DNA of 64,000 nt from Fulvivirga sp. M361 (lineage in GTDB: Bacteria > Bacteroidota > Bacteroidia > Cytophagales > Cyclobacteriaceae): contig NZ_VKDC01000006.1 in NCBI RefSeq assembly GCF_007097395.1, forward strand, positions 210,073 to 274,072, in the 5' to 3' direction. The number at the start of each line of letters is the position of its first letter. The first letter of the stretch is position 1. A program made the position numbers and the translations under genes. The notes below the pieces were generated by a model that did not search any database, was not told the origin of the DNA, and saw nothing but the letters and a program-made list of their open reading frames with translations. Positions 1-9,780 of the stretch are shown one piece after another.

Positions 1-194
1 CTACCGGCAATCAAATGAATATGGCTGGGCATAATGCAATAAGCATAAACCACGAATGACTTGTTTTTAATGCAAAAATTTAGCGAATCGATGATGACCT
101 CTTTATAAACAGGCCGTGTGAAAAGATCTACCCAATCTATTACGGTGATGAAATGCGGGCGCTGCGATTCTCCAATTTTGTATTTTTCAGACAT
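1..194 (-). CDS. REP-associated tyrosine transposase (RAYT, Y1/IS200-like), N-terminal part
   Basis: The minus strand opens with an ATG at 194 and runs off the left edge after about 64 codons. It ends in the block YCIMPSHIHLI, whose His-x-His pair is the metal-binding HUH motif of the Y1 transposase family (COG1943). The start MSEKYKIG leading to HFITVIDW is typical of Bacteroidota RAYT proteins. These are single-strand nucleases that act on short palindromic REP sequences, and REP-like repeats lie just upstream at 276-390 and 1110-1420, which fits. The catalytic tyrosine would lie in the missing part, so an intact enzyme cannot be confirmed. Confidence 0.85.
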   Translation of the reverse strand, partial: MSEKYKIGESQRPHFITVIDWVDLFTRPVYKEVIIDSLNFCIKNKSFVVYAYCIMPSHIHLIAG

Positions 195-275
195 TAGATG
201 AAGTTGGGGGTAAAGGATTAGCTTTTAATCTAAATAAATTGGAGGGTATTACAAATGCTTTTTAGAGTTTTATAT

Positions 276-390
276 CTTCTTGATAAAGTATAGACTGAAT
301 AAGTTGCTTGTGCATATATAGATAGCCCGGATTACAAATCCTATTCCTAAATCGGCACGCATGACGCTGTCGCTATATGCGCGCCAGGTG
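276..390. repeat. REP-like intergenic repeat, copy 1
   Basis: This stretch shares two blocks with 1110-1420. The first is a 21-bp exact match (277-297 with 1116-1136). The second is a 19-bp block containing CGCTATATGCGC (364-382 with 1397-1415, one mismatch). It lies directly upstream of the RAYT gene, so a REP-type element mobilised by that protein is the likely explanation (inference). Confidence 0.6.
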
Positions 391-431
391 AATGAAGCTG
401 TCCTTTTGCAGTATGCGCATCCGGTGGTATC

Positions 432-986
432 TTAAAGGGTATTGGCATTTTTAATTAATTCAAGTTTCTTGTCAAGCTCTTGAATTTGATTGCTCCAGTA
501 GATACGAGCTTTACCAGCATCATATTTGGGCTTCTTTTTTGTTCCTATCCGAACGTCCTTGGGTACTCTGTAAAGGAACGAACTATTTGCGTTTTCATCT
601 CTGTTTATTTCATCTTGAGTTACTGGATCTTCTTTTCTTCTGGCCCAGAAATGTAAGTGTTGCAAATATGTTACCCTAATCCGAAAAAGATAATGTACAA
701 GCTCATCCGAGTCGCTAGGAATATACCCTGGTCCTGTACAGCCGCATGAATGGTAAGTGATTCCAACTTTGTAAAGAGTTGAAAGATGATTCCAAGCCTT
801 GATGTCACTTTTCCTTGGAGATTTAAAGTCAAGTCCCATATCTGCCATGAGATTACCACATTCAGGGCACTTTGCGGGTGTACTTTCATCCGTTTGACAA
901 ATTCCTCCTTGAATGTCAAATAAAAGTCTGCGTTTAAAAGTTTTTCGACAGTTGAAACAAGCATAGTGAGGTTTATATCTTGTCAT
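432..986 (-). CDS. Conserved hypothetical protein with two Cys-x-x-Cys pairs
   Basis: This 184-residue protein has no signal peptide or membrane segment. Near the N-terminus it has ACFNC and CPEC, a two-knuckle arrangement that could bind zinc, followed by a HSCGC element around residue 80. The C-terminal third is charged and lysine-rich, ending in a predicted helix with QELDKKLEL. I do not recognise a functional family, and proteins of this look are usually left as hypothetical in Bacteroidota. It stands alone on the minus strand between two REP-like repeats, so the neighbours give no hint. A nucleic-acid-binding role is possible from the zinc-ribbon look but not shown. Confidence 0.65.
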   Translation of the reverse strand: MTRYKPHYACFNCRKTFKRRLLFDIQGGICQTDESTPAKCPECGNLMADMGLDFKSPRKSDIKAWNHLSTLYKVGITYHSCGCTGPGYIPSDSDELVHYLFRIRVTYLQHLHFWARRKEDPVTQDEINRDENANSSFLYRVPKDVRIGTKKKPKYDAGKARIYWSNQIQELDKKLELIKNANTL

Positions 987-1109
987 TGACTATCTACACA
1001 TTCTTCTTTTATTAATGCTAGCAATTCGGTAAACCTACAAATTCATCTGTTTATTTCTTTTATTTCGCATCCGAATCTAACATAGGAGTGTTTGTGAAAT
1101 TATCTAATA

Positions 1110-1420
1110 GCAACTTTCTTGATAAAGTATAGACTGCATATGGGTGGTGAGGTGACATATATACACATTCCACGTCCGGCGATGATGGGATTGCTTCTTC
1201 CTCCTGCGTCGTCATCGCAATGGCGTTCATAAAAAAAGAAAGTGTCGTCACTGTAGGAGAGTGCGATTGCATACTGTCGCTAAAGTTTTCCCTGACGGTC
1301 ATTACCCTTGGAGAAGAACTTAGCATAGAAGCCGGCAGTCTCCCCATCGTGTGACGAGAAGTGACCTTAAACCCTACTTCTAACCCAACACGTATAACGC
1401 TATCGCTATATGCGCACTAG
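1110..1420. repeat. REP-like intergenic repeat, copy 2 (longer)
   Basis: This is the second, longer member of the repeat pair around the 432-986 gene. Besides the two blocks shared with 276-390, it contains GGGATTGCTTC (from 1190) and CGCAATGGCG (1217-1226). Together these resemble the very common bacterial intergenic repeat built on CATTGCGA ... AAGCAATC. A 95-codon open frame on the minus strand crosses this stretch, but the repeat explains the sequence better. The 618-bp gap 987-1604 holds nothing else I can name. Confidence 0.55.
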
Positions 1421-1604
1421 TTTTAAAATTAGGTATGTAATGAACCTTTGTTTCATCTTAGTGAAGAATCATGTATAGAATGTACTTTTGCCGGATAATG
1501 CTATAAATTGCTCAGATTCAAAAGGTATATCAATTAGGAAGGCAATCTTTGGAATTATTGAATAAATTAGGATCGTGGATCAGGGTTTCAAAAAACACTA
1601 AATT

Positions 1605-2411
1605 ATGTCAACGCTCAGTAAGCTATATAAGGAATACCGATCTCTTAAACTAAGTGACATTCAAAACTACGATCGCTACAATGAATTATTACTAATTCAT
1701 TCCAGTAGTGTCATGGAAGGTTCTACTCTTACTATTGATGAGACTGAAATGCTTATCGAAGAAGACACCACACCAAAAGGTAAGCCTTTGGAGCATTCGC
1801 TGATGATCAAAGACCATTTCCAGGCTTTGCAATATGTCATTGAACAGTCCAAAGAAATCAATGCTATTTCGGAGTCCATTATTAAGAAGATCAGGGTGTT
1901 GATCATGCGTTCTACCGGTGGTGAATACAGCGCTGCACTTGGAACCGTCGATTCTCGTTTAGGTGATTTCAGACTTTCAGCTTCTCGTGCTGCGGGAGGA
2001 AGCTATTATGTAAGTCATGATAAGATCGTACCTATGATGAACGACCTTTATAAAAATGTCAATGACAGTATAAACAAAACTTTGTCAATAGATGATGTTA
2101 TGACATTGTCTTCCTATGCACACCTTCAATTCTTAACGATTCATCCATTTGTTGATGGAAATGGCAGATCAGCAAGGTTACTTCAAAACCTGATTTTATT
2201 AAAACACAATTTGCCATTACTCATCATACGACATGAGAATAAAGCTGACTATATAGCAGCTATTAAATTATCTCGTCAGGAGGAGGAGGTAATTCACTTT
2301 GAAACGTTCCTGAAAAATGAATATATCTTCCATATTCAAAATGAAGTTAATAAGGCAAAAACCATGAAACAGGACGGATCTAAAGGGATATCATTTACCA
2401 TCAACTTATAA
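1605..2411 (+). CDS. Fic domain protein (putative AMP transferase) with N-terminal inhibitory helix
   Basis: Fic proteins usually transfer AMP from ATP to a hydroxyl group on a target protein. The core motif HPFVDGNGRSAR is intact: the catalytic His is residue 180, and the anion-binding GNGR is followed by Arg191. The inhibitory-helix motif [S/T]xxxE[G/N] is also visible near the N-terminus as S34-S-V-M-E38-G39, so this is a class II Fic protein whose Glu38 can reach the ATP site and keep the enzyme off. At 268 residues it is near the usual size for a stand-alone Fic protein. It has no signal peptide and no antitoxin-like neighbour. Targets cannot be predicted from the context. Confidence 0.9.
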   Translation: MSTLSKLYKEYRSLKLSDIQNYDRYNELLLIHSSSVMEGSTLTIDETEMLIEEDTTPKGKPLEHSLMIKDHFQALQYVIEQSKEINAISESIIKKIRVLIMRSTGGEYSAALGTVDSRLGDFRLSASRAAGGSYYVSHDKIVPMMNDLYKNVNDSINKTLSIDDVMTLSSYAHLQFLTIHPFVDGNGRSARLLQNLILLKHNLPLLIIRHENKADYIAAIKLSRQEEEVIHFETFLKNEYIFHIQNEVNKAKTMKQDGSKGISFTINL

Positions 2412-2567
2412 CCCCCATAAAACCCTCAATTATCTCTCCAAAATGAACCTTTTTCAGGGTTTAAATGAATCATAGCAAAACCATAAGTAACTCATACAGC
2501 ATACTACTGGATAGTTGCTAACCATTTACCGATCATCTTTATACGATCAAGAAATGTATTTGTGTGT

Positions 2568-4130
2568 ATGAGAGTAGTTATATCCTGTTTTGTTGTTCTG
2601 ATCTTTGTTTTTACTACACACGCTCAAACGTGTGAAACGGTAGATGACTTTAAGATCACCGTTATGGGGTCATCAGTAGCGTTAGGAGTAGGAGGCTCCG
2701 GCTTTGGATATGCCCGGAGGTATTCCGACCTGCTGGAAAAGCGATTTGATGAGGGCAATGTCAACGAATGGAAGATGGCTAATATCTCCATAGGAGGAAA
2801 CAACACCTTAAACATATTGAATCGGTGGTCTGAGGATTTGCTCCCAGAATGTGGCCGGTATGTGATGTACGGATTGTCATTGGCAAATGAAGGAATACAA
2901 TCAGGAGGTCAGGCTAAGTTTGACCAATTCCGGGATAATATGCTGTCGTTGATTGCCATGGTACGTGAGGAAGGCATCGAGCCTGTGATAGTAGGAAATT
3001 ATACACGGGGTAATTTCAGCCCAACAGACTATGACTTTATCAAAGAGATCAATATGCTTATTCATGGATGGGATGTGGCCAGTGTGAATGTCCTGGGGGC
3101 TGTGGATAATGGTTTTGGTCAGTGGGCTAACGGGCATTCGGCGGATGCAGGCCATCCTAACCAGGCAGGACACCGGGAGTTTTCTTTCACCATCGTTCCC
3201 TCCCTGTTTGATGCACTTCATGCAGGCAAGGCACAGCCCGTTTGGGTGGAAGGCACTTCAATGAACCTGGGAAGGGCTGCTTCCAGTGATCAATTGGTCA
3301 TTACCCCGGAAGAAATTTTACATCCGTTCACACTGTCTTTTGCTATAAAAACCACCTCGACCGGTGCTATAGCAGTTTTCGAGACAGATCAGGAGGAACC
3401 TGGTTCCATTACCATTGATAGAACCACAGGAACATTAAACTATACGTCACCCGCAGGGGAGGTGATCAAGGGAAATGAAGTAATCAATGATGGGCAATGG
3501 CATCGTATTACTTTGACCCATTACTATGCATGGGGTAAGACGTTTTTATATGCAGATGACGTACGGGAAGGAGAAGTAGACGAAAAACTTGCACCCACTA
3601 CGTTTTACATTAGTGATAAGAACGGTCCTGATGACGTTTTATTCAGAAATCTCTTGTTCTACAGATCAGGGATGAATGCCACTGAGATTGAGGCATTGAA
3701 TGAGGGTAAAATGTTAAAATCCAGCCTTGAGATCTATTCGCCACTGGATGAAGAAGGTGTGTTTAGCGAGGATGAACTCATTAACCTGGCACAAAGCACG
3801 AATAAACTGAAAAAAAGAGATGCGCTCAGTCTTTTGCCTTTAAGCATTGAGGATGATATGAATGGATTAGGCGTTGAAGTCTACCCTAATCCTGCCAGAC
3901 GTAATGTAACTTTCCGGTATACTGTGCCCAGGGCAGGACAAGTCACCCTGAAAATATATGACCTGAATGGTCGCATGGTCTCTTCATTGGAGAATAGTCA
4001 GAAAGCCGGATGGAATACCTACGAATGGGATTTGTCTGGTCCGGAATACAGCTTGTTAAAAAGCGGCATCTATAGCTATAGAATATCCTCTTCACAGGAA
4101 AGCCATACCGGGAGATTGATCATACAATAA
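2568..4130 (+). CDS. Secreted SGNH/GDSL esterase with LamG-like and T9SS sorting domains
   Basis: A signal peptide (residues 1-20, ending THAQ) leads into an SGNH hydrolase domain. Block I is VMGSSVALG with the likely nucleophile Ser36. Block V is DAGHPN with Asp193 and His196. Residues of about 225-370 look like a concanavalin/LamG jelly-roll. The last ~85 residues (VEVYPNPARRNVTF onward) are a T9SS type A sorting domain, so the protein is exported and anchored or released at the surface. It probably removes acyl groups from a glycan. It heads the operon with GH2 and GH78, only 17 bp before the GH2 gene. ATG 2568 was chosen over an in-frame GTG at 2562 because it gives a cleaner signal peptide. 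Confidence 0.85.
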   Translation: MRVVISCFVVLIFVFTTHAQTCETVDDFKITVMGSSVALGVGGSGFGYARRYSDLLEKRFDEGNVNEWKMANISIGGNNTLNILNRWSEDLLPECGRYVMYGLSLANEGIQSGGQAKFDQFRDNMLSLIAMVREEGIEPVIVGNYTRGNFSPTDYDFIKEINMLIHGWDVASVNVLGAVDNGFGQWANGHSADAGHPNQAGHREFSFTIVPSLFDALHAGKAQPVWVEGTSMNLGRAASSDQLVITPEEILHPFTLSFAIKTTSTGAIAVFETDQEEPGSITIDRTTGTLNYTSPAGEVIKGNEVINDGQWHRITLTHYYAWGKTFLYADDVREGEVDEKLAPTTFYISDKNGPDDVLFRNLLFYRSGMNATEIEALNEGKMLKSSLEIYSPLDEEGVFSEDELINLAQSTNKLKKRDALSLLPLSIEDDMNGLGVEVYPNPARRNVTFRYTVPRAGQVTLKIYDLNGRMVSSLENSQKAGWNTYEWDLSGPEYSLLKSGIYSYRISSSQESHTGRLIIQ

Positions 4131-4147
4131 TAGGAGGGCCTTAACCT

Positions 4148-7100
4148 ATGAGAATACTTTTTGCCATCCTGTTCATCATTTCCCATGGACTGATCGCGCA
4201 GCACAAACCCCACTGGCAGAACCCTGAAGTGGTCAATGTAAACAAGCTTCCGGCAAGGGCTACGTCAATATCTTATCCTACAAAAGCGCTGGCACTGGCC
4301 GCGGACCGTGATAAGTCGCCCAGAAAGAAGCTGTTGAATGGCGCCTGGAAATTTGCCTGGTATGAAGCGCCTAAACTTGTTCCTCAAGGAATTGAAAAAA
4401 GATCTTTTGTGGATGCATCATGGAAAACCATTCCTGTACCCGCCAATTGGGAGTTAGAAGGGTATGGAAAACCCTGGCACCGGCTTACACACCAGATATG
4501 GAAGCAGAAGGGAGTAAAGCAACCGAACATTCCTGAGGACTATAACCCCACGGGGGTCTACCGAAAGGAAATTACCGTGCCTAAAAGCTGGAAAGATCAT
4601 CAAATCACACTACACATCGGAGCAGCTTCCTCGTGTTTAACGGTTTGGGTAAATGATCAATACGTTGGGTACAGTGAAGATAACAGGCTTCCGGCAGAAT
4701 TTGATATCACCAACTTCCTGTCAGGAAAAAACGATCTGATCACACTCCAGGTATCACAGTGGAGCGACGGCAGTTACCTGGAAGACCAGGACCATTGGAG
4801 AATGAGTGGCATTACACGAGATGTGTTTATAGAAGCGGCTCCCAAAGTCCAACTCTATGATTTTGCGGTACGTACCGAGTTGGATGAAGCCTACGAAAAT
4901 GCCGAATTACAGGTACGGCCTGAGGTAATGATCCACGATGATATAGACGTAGAAGGGTGGAAAGTTACGGCAGAGCTGTTTGATGACCAGGATGAACCAG
5001 TGCTGGCCGAATCTATAAGCATTTCAGTGACTCAAATACTGAACGAAAGATATCCCGAGATCGGCAACCGACCTTTTGAGCACCTGATGAAAACCCGGGT
5101 GATCAACCCGAAAAAATGGTCAGCAGAATATCCGAATCTATATGTTCTGGTATTGTCCTTAACAGATGCAAACGGAAAACTGGTGGAAGCCAGAAGTACA
5201 AAAGTAGGTTTTCGAGAAATTGATATTTCCGATGGTCAGCTTAAGGTCAATGGCGTCCCGGTACTGCTTTATGGCGTCAATCGTCATGATTGGGACGCGA
5301 ATACTGGTAAAGCAGTAACGAAAGAAGCCATGAGACAGGATGCGCAGCTGATGAAGCGGCTGAATGTCAATGCTTCACGGTCTTCACACTATCCCAACCC
5401 TCCCTACTGGTATGAGCTATGTGATGAATACGGTATTTATGTGATGGATGAAGCTAATATAGAAAGTCATGGGCACGGATCACTGTTCAGCAATATCCCT
5501 TCGTGGCATACGTCGTTTTTAGAGCGAGGCATCCGGATGGTAGAACGTGATAAAAATTATCCCAGTATCATCAGCTGGTCGCTGGGAAATGAAGCGGGGT
5601 TTGGGCCTAATCATGCGGCTTTGTCCGCCTGGATCAAAGAATTTGACCCCACCCGACCTATCCATTCGGAAGGGGCGCAGAATATCTACGGCTATAACTG
5701 GCCTAAGCCTGAGCCAAAAGACCGGGTGTATACGGATATCATCAGCAGGATGTACCGCCTTACTGCTGACATGATCGACCTGGTAACCAAACCAGACGAC
5801 CACCGGCCTGTGATATGGTGTGAATACGCACATTCCCAGGGTAATTCAACGGGTGATCTGGAAGGTTACTGGTCGGCCATCAGGAAATACCCACGTTTTG
5901 CAGGAGCCTTTGTCTGGGACTGGCGTGATCAGTTGATTCGTAAGAATAATAATACCGACGGTAAAACACTTTGGGCGCACGGAGCTGACTTTGACCAAAA
6001 GCAGGAAGATTTAAATCCTGTTCAAAAGGGGCTGATAAGCGCGGATGGAAAAATCAAATCCGGCGGCTGGCAGGCTAAATATGTATGGCAGCGTGTACAC
6101 ATCTCTTCGGATGACCTTGGTGCAGGTAAACTGTTCGTTCATAATCGACATTTTAGAACAAACCTGGGAGACTATGACATTACCTGGGAAATCACGGAAG
6201 ACGGTAATACTGTATTTCATGGTAAGGCCGATAAAATGGATGTAGCGCCCGGAAAGCGAGGTAAGCTGGACCTGGACTTGCCGGAGTTGACCCCAGTGCC
6301 GGGTAAAAGGTATTATTTGAAAGTAGCCTTTGCATTGAAAGAGGCTGAGCCATGGGCTGAGAAAGGGTATGAAATAGCCTCTGAGCAATTTCTGTTCGCC
6401 TATTTGCCGCCGGTTGACGAGAAGGAAGTTTTAACAGATATTGAGAGCTCTGATCAGTATGCTATACTTGTTTCCAACGGTACAACGGCTAAAATCAGTA
6501 AAACAACGGGTTTATTGATAAATTTAGAGAGATCGGGTAACTCGTTCATCACAAAACCACTACGACCTAATTTTTGGAGAGCGCCTACTGATAACGATCA
6601 GGCCTCCGGTATTTTCGAAAGGCAAGTTCTTTGGAAAGAAGCCTCTGAAGACCTATCGTTAGTGCATTTTCAAAATACAAATTCAGCGGTGATCGCTACT
6701 TTAAAGACACCATCAGGAATTAAAGTAGTAATGACTTACACCATGTCGTTAGATGGAAGTTTAAAAATAGCGTATCAATTGCACCCGGTGGCAGACTTGC
6801 CGGACATCCCCAGGGTGGGTTTACAGATGCAGGTTCCTGCCCGGTACGATCAACTTAAATGGTTTGGCCGGGGCCCGTATGAGTCCTATCTTGATAAGAA
6901 AACCGGGGCTTTTTTTGGCAGGCACCGGGAATCTGTAAAAGAAGATTTTGTTCATTATGTTCGTCCCCAGGAAAGCAGTAATAAAAGTGACGTGTGGTGG
7001 TTTGAATTATCCATGCCTGGTGAAAAGGGATTGAAAATAAAAGCAATGAACGAACCACTGAGTGTCAGTGTCTGGCCGTTTTCCCAGGAAGCCATTGAAA

Positions 7101-7273
7101 AAGCAGACCGGATAGAAGAACTTTTCTTTGAAGATAACATCACCGTCAATATTGATCATGTACAAATGGGAGTGGGAGGTGATAATACCTGGAACATAGA
7201 TGCTCGTCCTCATGAGCCTTTCAGGATTCCTGCTGTTCCATATTCTTATAGCTTTGTAATATCGGTAAAATGA
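4148..7273 (+). CDS. GH2 beta-galactosidase (LacZ type), exported
   Basis: This 1041-residue protein has a signal peptide (residues 1-18, ending LIAQ) followed by the full LacZ-type layout: sugar-binding domain, Ig-like domain, TIM barrel, second Ig-like domain and the C-terminal small-chain domain (GRGPYESY near residue 905). The acid/base Glu lies in SLGNEAGFG (Glu482) and the nucleophile Glu in WCEYAHSQGN (Glu559). E. coli LacZ is 1023 residues, so the length fits. With the esterase before it and GH78 after it (ATGA overlap), it probably trims beta-galactose from a decorated polysaccharide in the periplasm. The exact substrate cannot be read from sequence; GH2 also contains other beta-glycosidases. 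Confidence 0.92.
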   Translation: MRILFAILFIISHGLIAQHKPHWQNPEVVNVNKLPARATSISYPTKALALAADRDKSPRKKLLNGAWKFAWYEAPKLVPQGIEKRSFVDASWKTIPVPANWELEGYGKPWHRLTHQIWKQKGVKQPNIPEDYNPTGVYRKEITVPKSWKDHQITLHIGAASSCLTVWVNDQYVGYSEDNRLPAEFDITNFLSGKNDLITLQVSQWSDGSYLEDQDHWRMSGITRDVFIEAAPKVQLYDFAVRTELDEAYENAELQVRPEVMIHDDIDVEGWKVTAELFDDQDEPVLAESISISVTQILNERYPEIGNRPFEHLMKTRVINPKKWSAEYPNLYVLVLSLTDANGKLVEARSTKVGFREIDISDGQLKVNGVPVLLYGVNRHDWDANTGKAVTKEAMRQDAQLMKRLNVNASRSSHYPNPPYWYELCDEYGIYVMDEANIESHGHGSLFSNIPSWHTSFLERGIRMVERDKNYPSIISWSLGNEAGFGPNHAALSAWIKEFDPTRPIHSEGAQNIYGYNWPKPEPKDRVYTDIISRMYRLTADMIDLVTKPDDHRPVIWCEYAHSQGNSTGDLEGYWSAIRKYPRFAGAFVWDWRDQLIRKNNNTDGKTLWAHGADFDQKQEDLNPVQKGLISADGKIKSGGWQAKYVWQRVHISSDDLGAGKLFVHNRHFRTNLGDYDITWEITEDGNTVFHGKADKMDVAPGKRGKLDLDLPELTPVPGKRYYLKVAFALKEAEPWAEKGYEIASEQFLFAYLPPVDEKEVLTDIESSDQYAILVSNGTTAKISKTTGLLINLERSGNSFITKPLRPNFWRAPTDNDQASGIFERQVLWKEASEDLSLVHFQNTNSAVIATLKTPSGIKVVMTYTMSLDGSLKIAYQLHPVADLPDIPRVGLQMQVPARYDQLKWFGRGPYESYLDKKTGAFFGRHRESVKEDFVHYVRPQESSNKSDVWWFELSMPGEKGLKIKAMNEPLSVSVWPFSQEAIEKADRIEELFFEDNITVNIDHVQMGVGGDNTWNIDARPHEPFRIPAVPYSYSFVISVK

Positions 7274-9687
7274 TAAGAGGGAAGATCATATCAATGCACA
7301 AACTGTTTTCAGAAACAGCCTGTAGACTCACACCTCGCAAAGGCGTAATTATACTGAGCTTGTTAGCCTCTTACCTGCTGTGTTCTTGTGATGATCAGAC
7401 GGAGCATCAAAACTCAACGCAAATAGCTGTCGATCTATCGGATATACCCTGGCAGGCGGATTGGATCACTGCAGATCAGCCCACCGCTGATAAAAATGTC
7501 TGGCTGGCCTTTAGAAGGTCTTTTGAATTGACAGAGGCTGTTCCATCGATTAAACTGAGGCTGGCAGTAGATACCAAGTATTGGTTGTGGGTCAACGGCA
7601 CGTTTACTGTGTTGGAAGGCGGGTTGAAACGAGGCCCAACTCCGGAGGATACTTACTTCGATGAAGTAAACCTATCGCTTAAAAAGGGGAAGAATACCAT
7701 AGCCCTTCTCCAGTGGTACTTTGGAAAAAATGGCATGACCCATAATTCCAGCGGACAGCCCGGGTTGATTGCCGAATTTTATAAGGAGAAAGAACTTCTG
7801 TTCAAAACAGATACTTCATGGAAAGCCATGGCCCATCCGGCATTCAATTCCGAAAGTGCAGACCCACAACCTAACTGGCGATTACCGGAGTCCAATATCG
7901 TTTTTGATGCAAGGAAAGATATCACGGAATGGATGACCAATAATTTTGATGACAGCAAATGGCCTTATGCAAAAATGTTAGGTAATGGCATTACAGCGCC
8001 CTGGAACCAATTAGTTAAAAGACCTGTGCCTTTCTGGAAAGATTTTGGCCTGACCGTCTACAAAAACAAGCTGGATTTTCCATTTATAAGTACGGGTGAC
8101 ACGATCGTTTGTAAACTTCCTTACAATGCACAGGTTACTCCATACCTTAAGGTAAAGGCCAAATCCGGTAAGAGAATAACCATGTTAACAGACCATTACA
8201 AAGGAGGCTCGGAGTACAATATGCGAGCCGAATACATCACCAAAGAAGGTGTACAGGAGTTTGAAGCTTTGGGTTGGATAAACGGAGAGAAAATGTATTA
8301 TGTGGTCCCTGAAGGAATAGAGGTATTAGCGCTTAAATATCGTGAAACAGGATATAATACAACGTTTGCCGGCAGTTTTGAATGTGATGATCCATTCTAC
8401 AATCAGCTATGGCAGAAAGCGTTACGAACGTTGTATGTCACTATGCGCGATAATTACATGGACTGCCCGGACAGGGAGCGTGCACAATGGTGGGGCGATG
8501 TCGTGCTGGAAAGTGGTGAGGCCTTTTACGCATTAGACCGCAATGCCGATGCGTTGACAAGGAAAGGAATGCTGGAACTGATGAACTGGCAGCGCCCTGA
8601 CAGTACAATATTCTCACCGGTGCCTGCCGGTAACTGGGATAAGGAGTTGCCCGGGCAGATGCTGGCCAGTGTGGGTTATTATGGTTTTTATAACTACTAC
8701 CTCCATACGGGTGATTTGGAAGTCATCCGGCAGGTGTGCGAACCGGTAAGGAAATACCTTAGCCTTTGGAAGTTAAAACCGGATGGTTCAGTTGCTATAC
8801 GGTCAGGAGGCTGGACCTGGGGTGATTGGGGTGATAACAGAGATGTGCCCTTACTTATCAACACCCAGTACTACCTTGCGCTTAAAGGTTTTGAAAGAAT
8901 GCTGGAAGCGGTAGGACAAAGTGCAGCGGCGGAGAAGACCCGGCAGCAGATGAAAGAATTTAAAGAGAGCTTTAATGAAGTGTTTTGGCAAGGGGACCAT
9001 TACCGGTCTGCCGGATATCACGGACTCACGGATGATCGTTCTCAAGGGCTTGCCGTGGTGGCAGGCCTGGCGGATGAGGAGCGCTATGAGTCCATTTCCC
9101 AGGTGCTTAAAACTCAGAAGCATGCCAGCCCATATATGGAAAAATATGTGCTTGAGGCATTGTTTCAAATGGGATATGAAGCATATGCCTTAGAGCGGAT
9201 GAAGGAACGGTTTTCTAAGATGGTTAACCATACAGAAACATCTACTTTGTGGGAAGGGTGGGGCATTGGCGCCGAAGGGTACGGTGGTGGTACTACCAAT
9301 CACGCATGGAGTGGTGGAGGACTTACATTGCTCTCACAGTATGTGGCCGGTATTTCTCCGGTAAAACCTGGTTATGAAGTATTTAGAATAAACCCTCAAT
9401 TGACCGAATTCAATACGATAAAGGCTAAAGTTCCTTCCATTAAAGGTATTATTGTGTTGGAAGTAAATAGAAAAGGAGATACTTATAACCTTACAACACA
9501 GGTTCCAGAGGAAACGAAAGCTTTGATATGCATCCCATTAAAGTATCAAACCATCACTATCAATGGAGAGACTTTTTTAGCATCGGGTGATCCTTTAACG
9601 ATTGAAAGTGTATTAGAACACTCTGAGGAACAAGACGTACGTGTGTTAAAAATGACCCCCGGAAAATATTATATTGAAGCCTTTTGA
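7270..9687 (+). CDS. GH78 alpha-L-rhamnosidase-like lipoprotein
   Basis: The 805-residue protein has a lipoprotein signal ending in LLCSCDD, so it is probably membrane-anchored. It then shows the GH78 order: N-terminal beta-sandwich domains with carbohydrate-binding look, then an (alpha/alpha)6 barrel. The family block MDCPDRERAQWWGD is present, where related enzymes read DCPQRDER. TWGDWGD and ETSTLWEGWG follow, and a C-terminal beta domain completes it. GH78 enzymes usually release terminal L-rhamnose, but this subgroup is diverse. The start overlaps the GH2 stop (ATGA), which implies translational coupling; an internal ATG at 7294 also gives a plausible signal peptide. Confidence 0.85.
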   Translation: MIRGKIISMHKLFSETACRLTPRKGVIILSLLASYLLCSCDDQTEHQNSTQIAVDLSDIPWQADWITADQPTADKNVWLAFRRSFELTEAVPSIKLRLAVDTKYWLWVNGTFTVLEGGLKRGPTPEDTYFDEVNLSLKKGKNTIALLQWYFGKNGMTHNSSGQPGLIAEFYKEKELLFKTDTSWKAMAHPAFNSESADPQPNWRLPESNIVFDARKDITEWMTNNFDDSKWPYAKMLGNGITAPWNQLVKRPVPFWKDFGLTVYKNKLDFPFISTGDTIVCKLPYNAQVTPYLKVKAKSGKRITMLTDHYKGGSEYNMRAEYITKEGVQEFEALGWINGEKMYYVVPEGIEVLALKYRETGYNTTFAGSFECDDPFYNQLWQKALRTLYVTMRDNYMDCPDRERAQWWGDVVLESGEAFYALDRNADALTRKGMLELMNWQRPDSTIFSPVPAGNWDKELPGQMLASVGYYGFYNYYLHTGDLEVIRQVCEPVRKYLSLWKLKPDGSVAIRSGGWTWGDWGDNRDVPLLINTQYYLALKGFERMLEAVGQSAAAEKTRQQMKEFKESFNEVFWQGDHYRSAGYHGLTDDRSQGLAVVAGLADEERYESISQVLKTQKHASPYMEKYVLEALFQMGYEAYALERMKERFSKMVNHTETSTLWEGWGIGAEGYGGGTTNHAWSGGGLTLLSQYVAGISPVKPGYEVFRINPQLTEFNTIKAKVPSIKGIIVLEVNRKGDTYNLTTQVPEETKALICIPLKYQTITINGETFLASGDPLTIESVLEHSEEQDVRVLKMTPGKYYIEAF

Positions 9688-9780
9688 TTTACTCCATTCC
9701 CCCGGCAGGATACATCAGGACAGAAAGCTAATGATCAATGCATAATTTGAAAGATCATTAGATCCATTGTAAAGCATCAA

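Noticed and set aside
1060-1347. 95-codon open frame on the minus strand
   Set aside because: It lies over a REP-like intergenic repeat and its sequence follows the common CATTGCGA...AAGCAATC repeat, so it is unlikely to be a gene.
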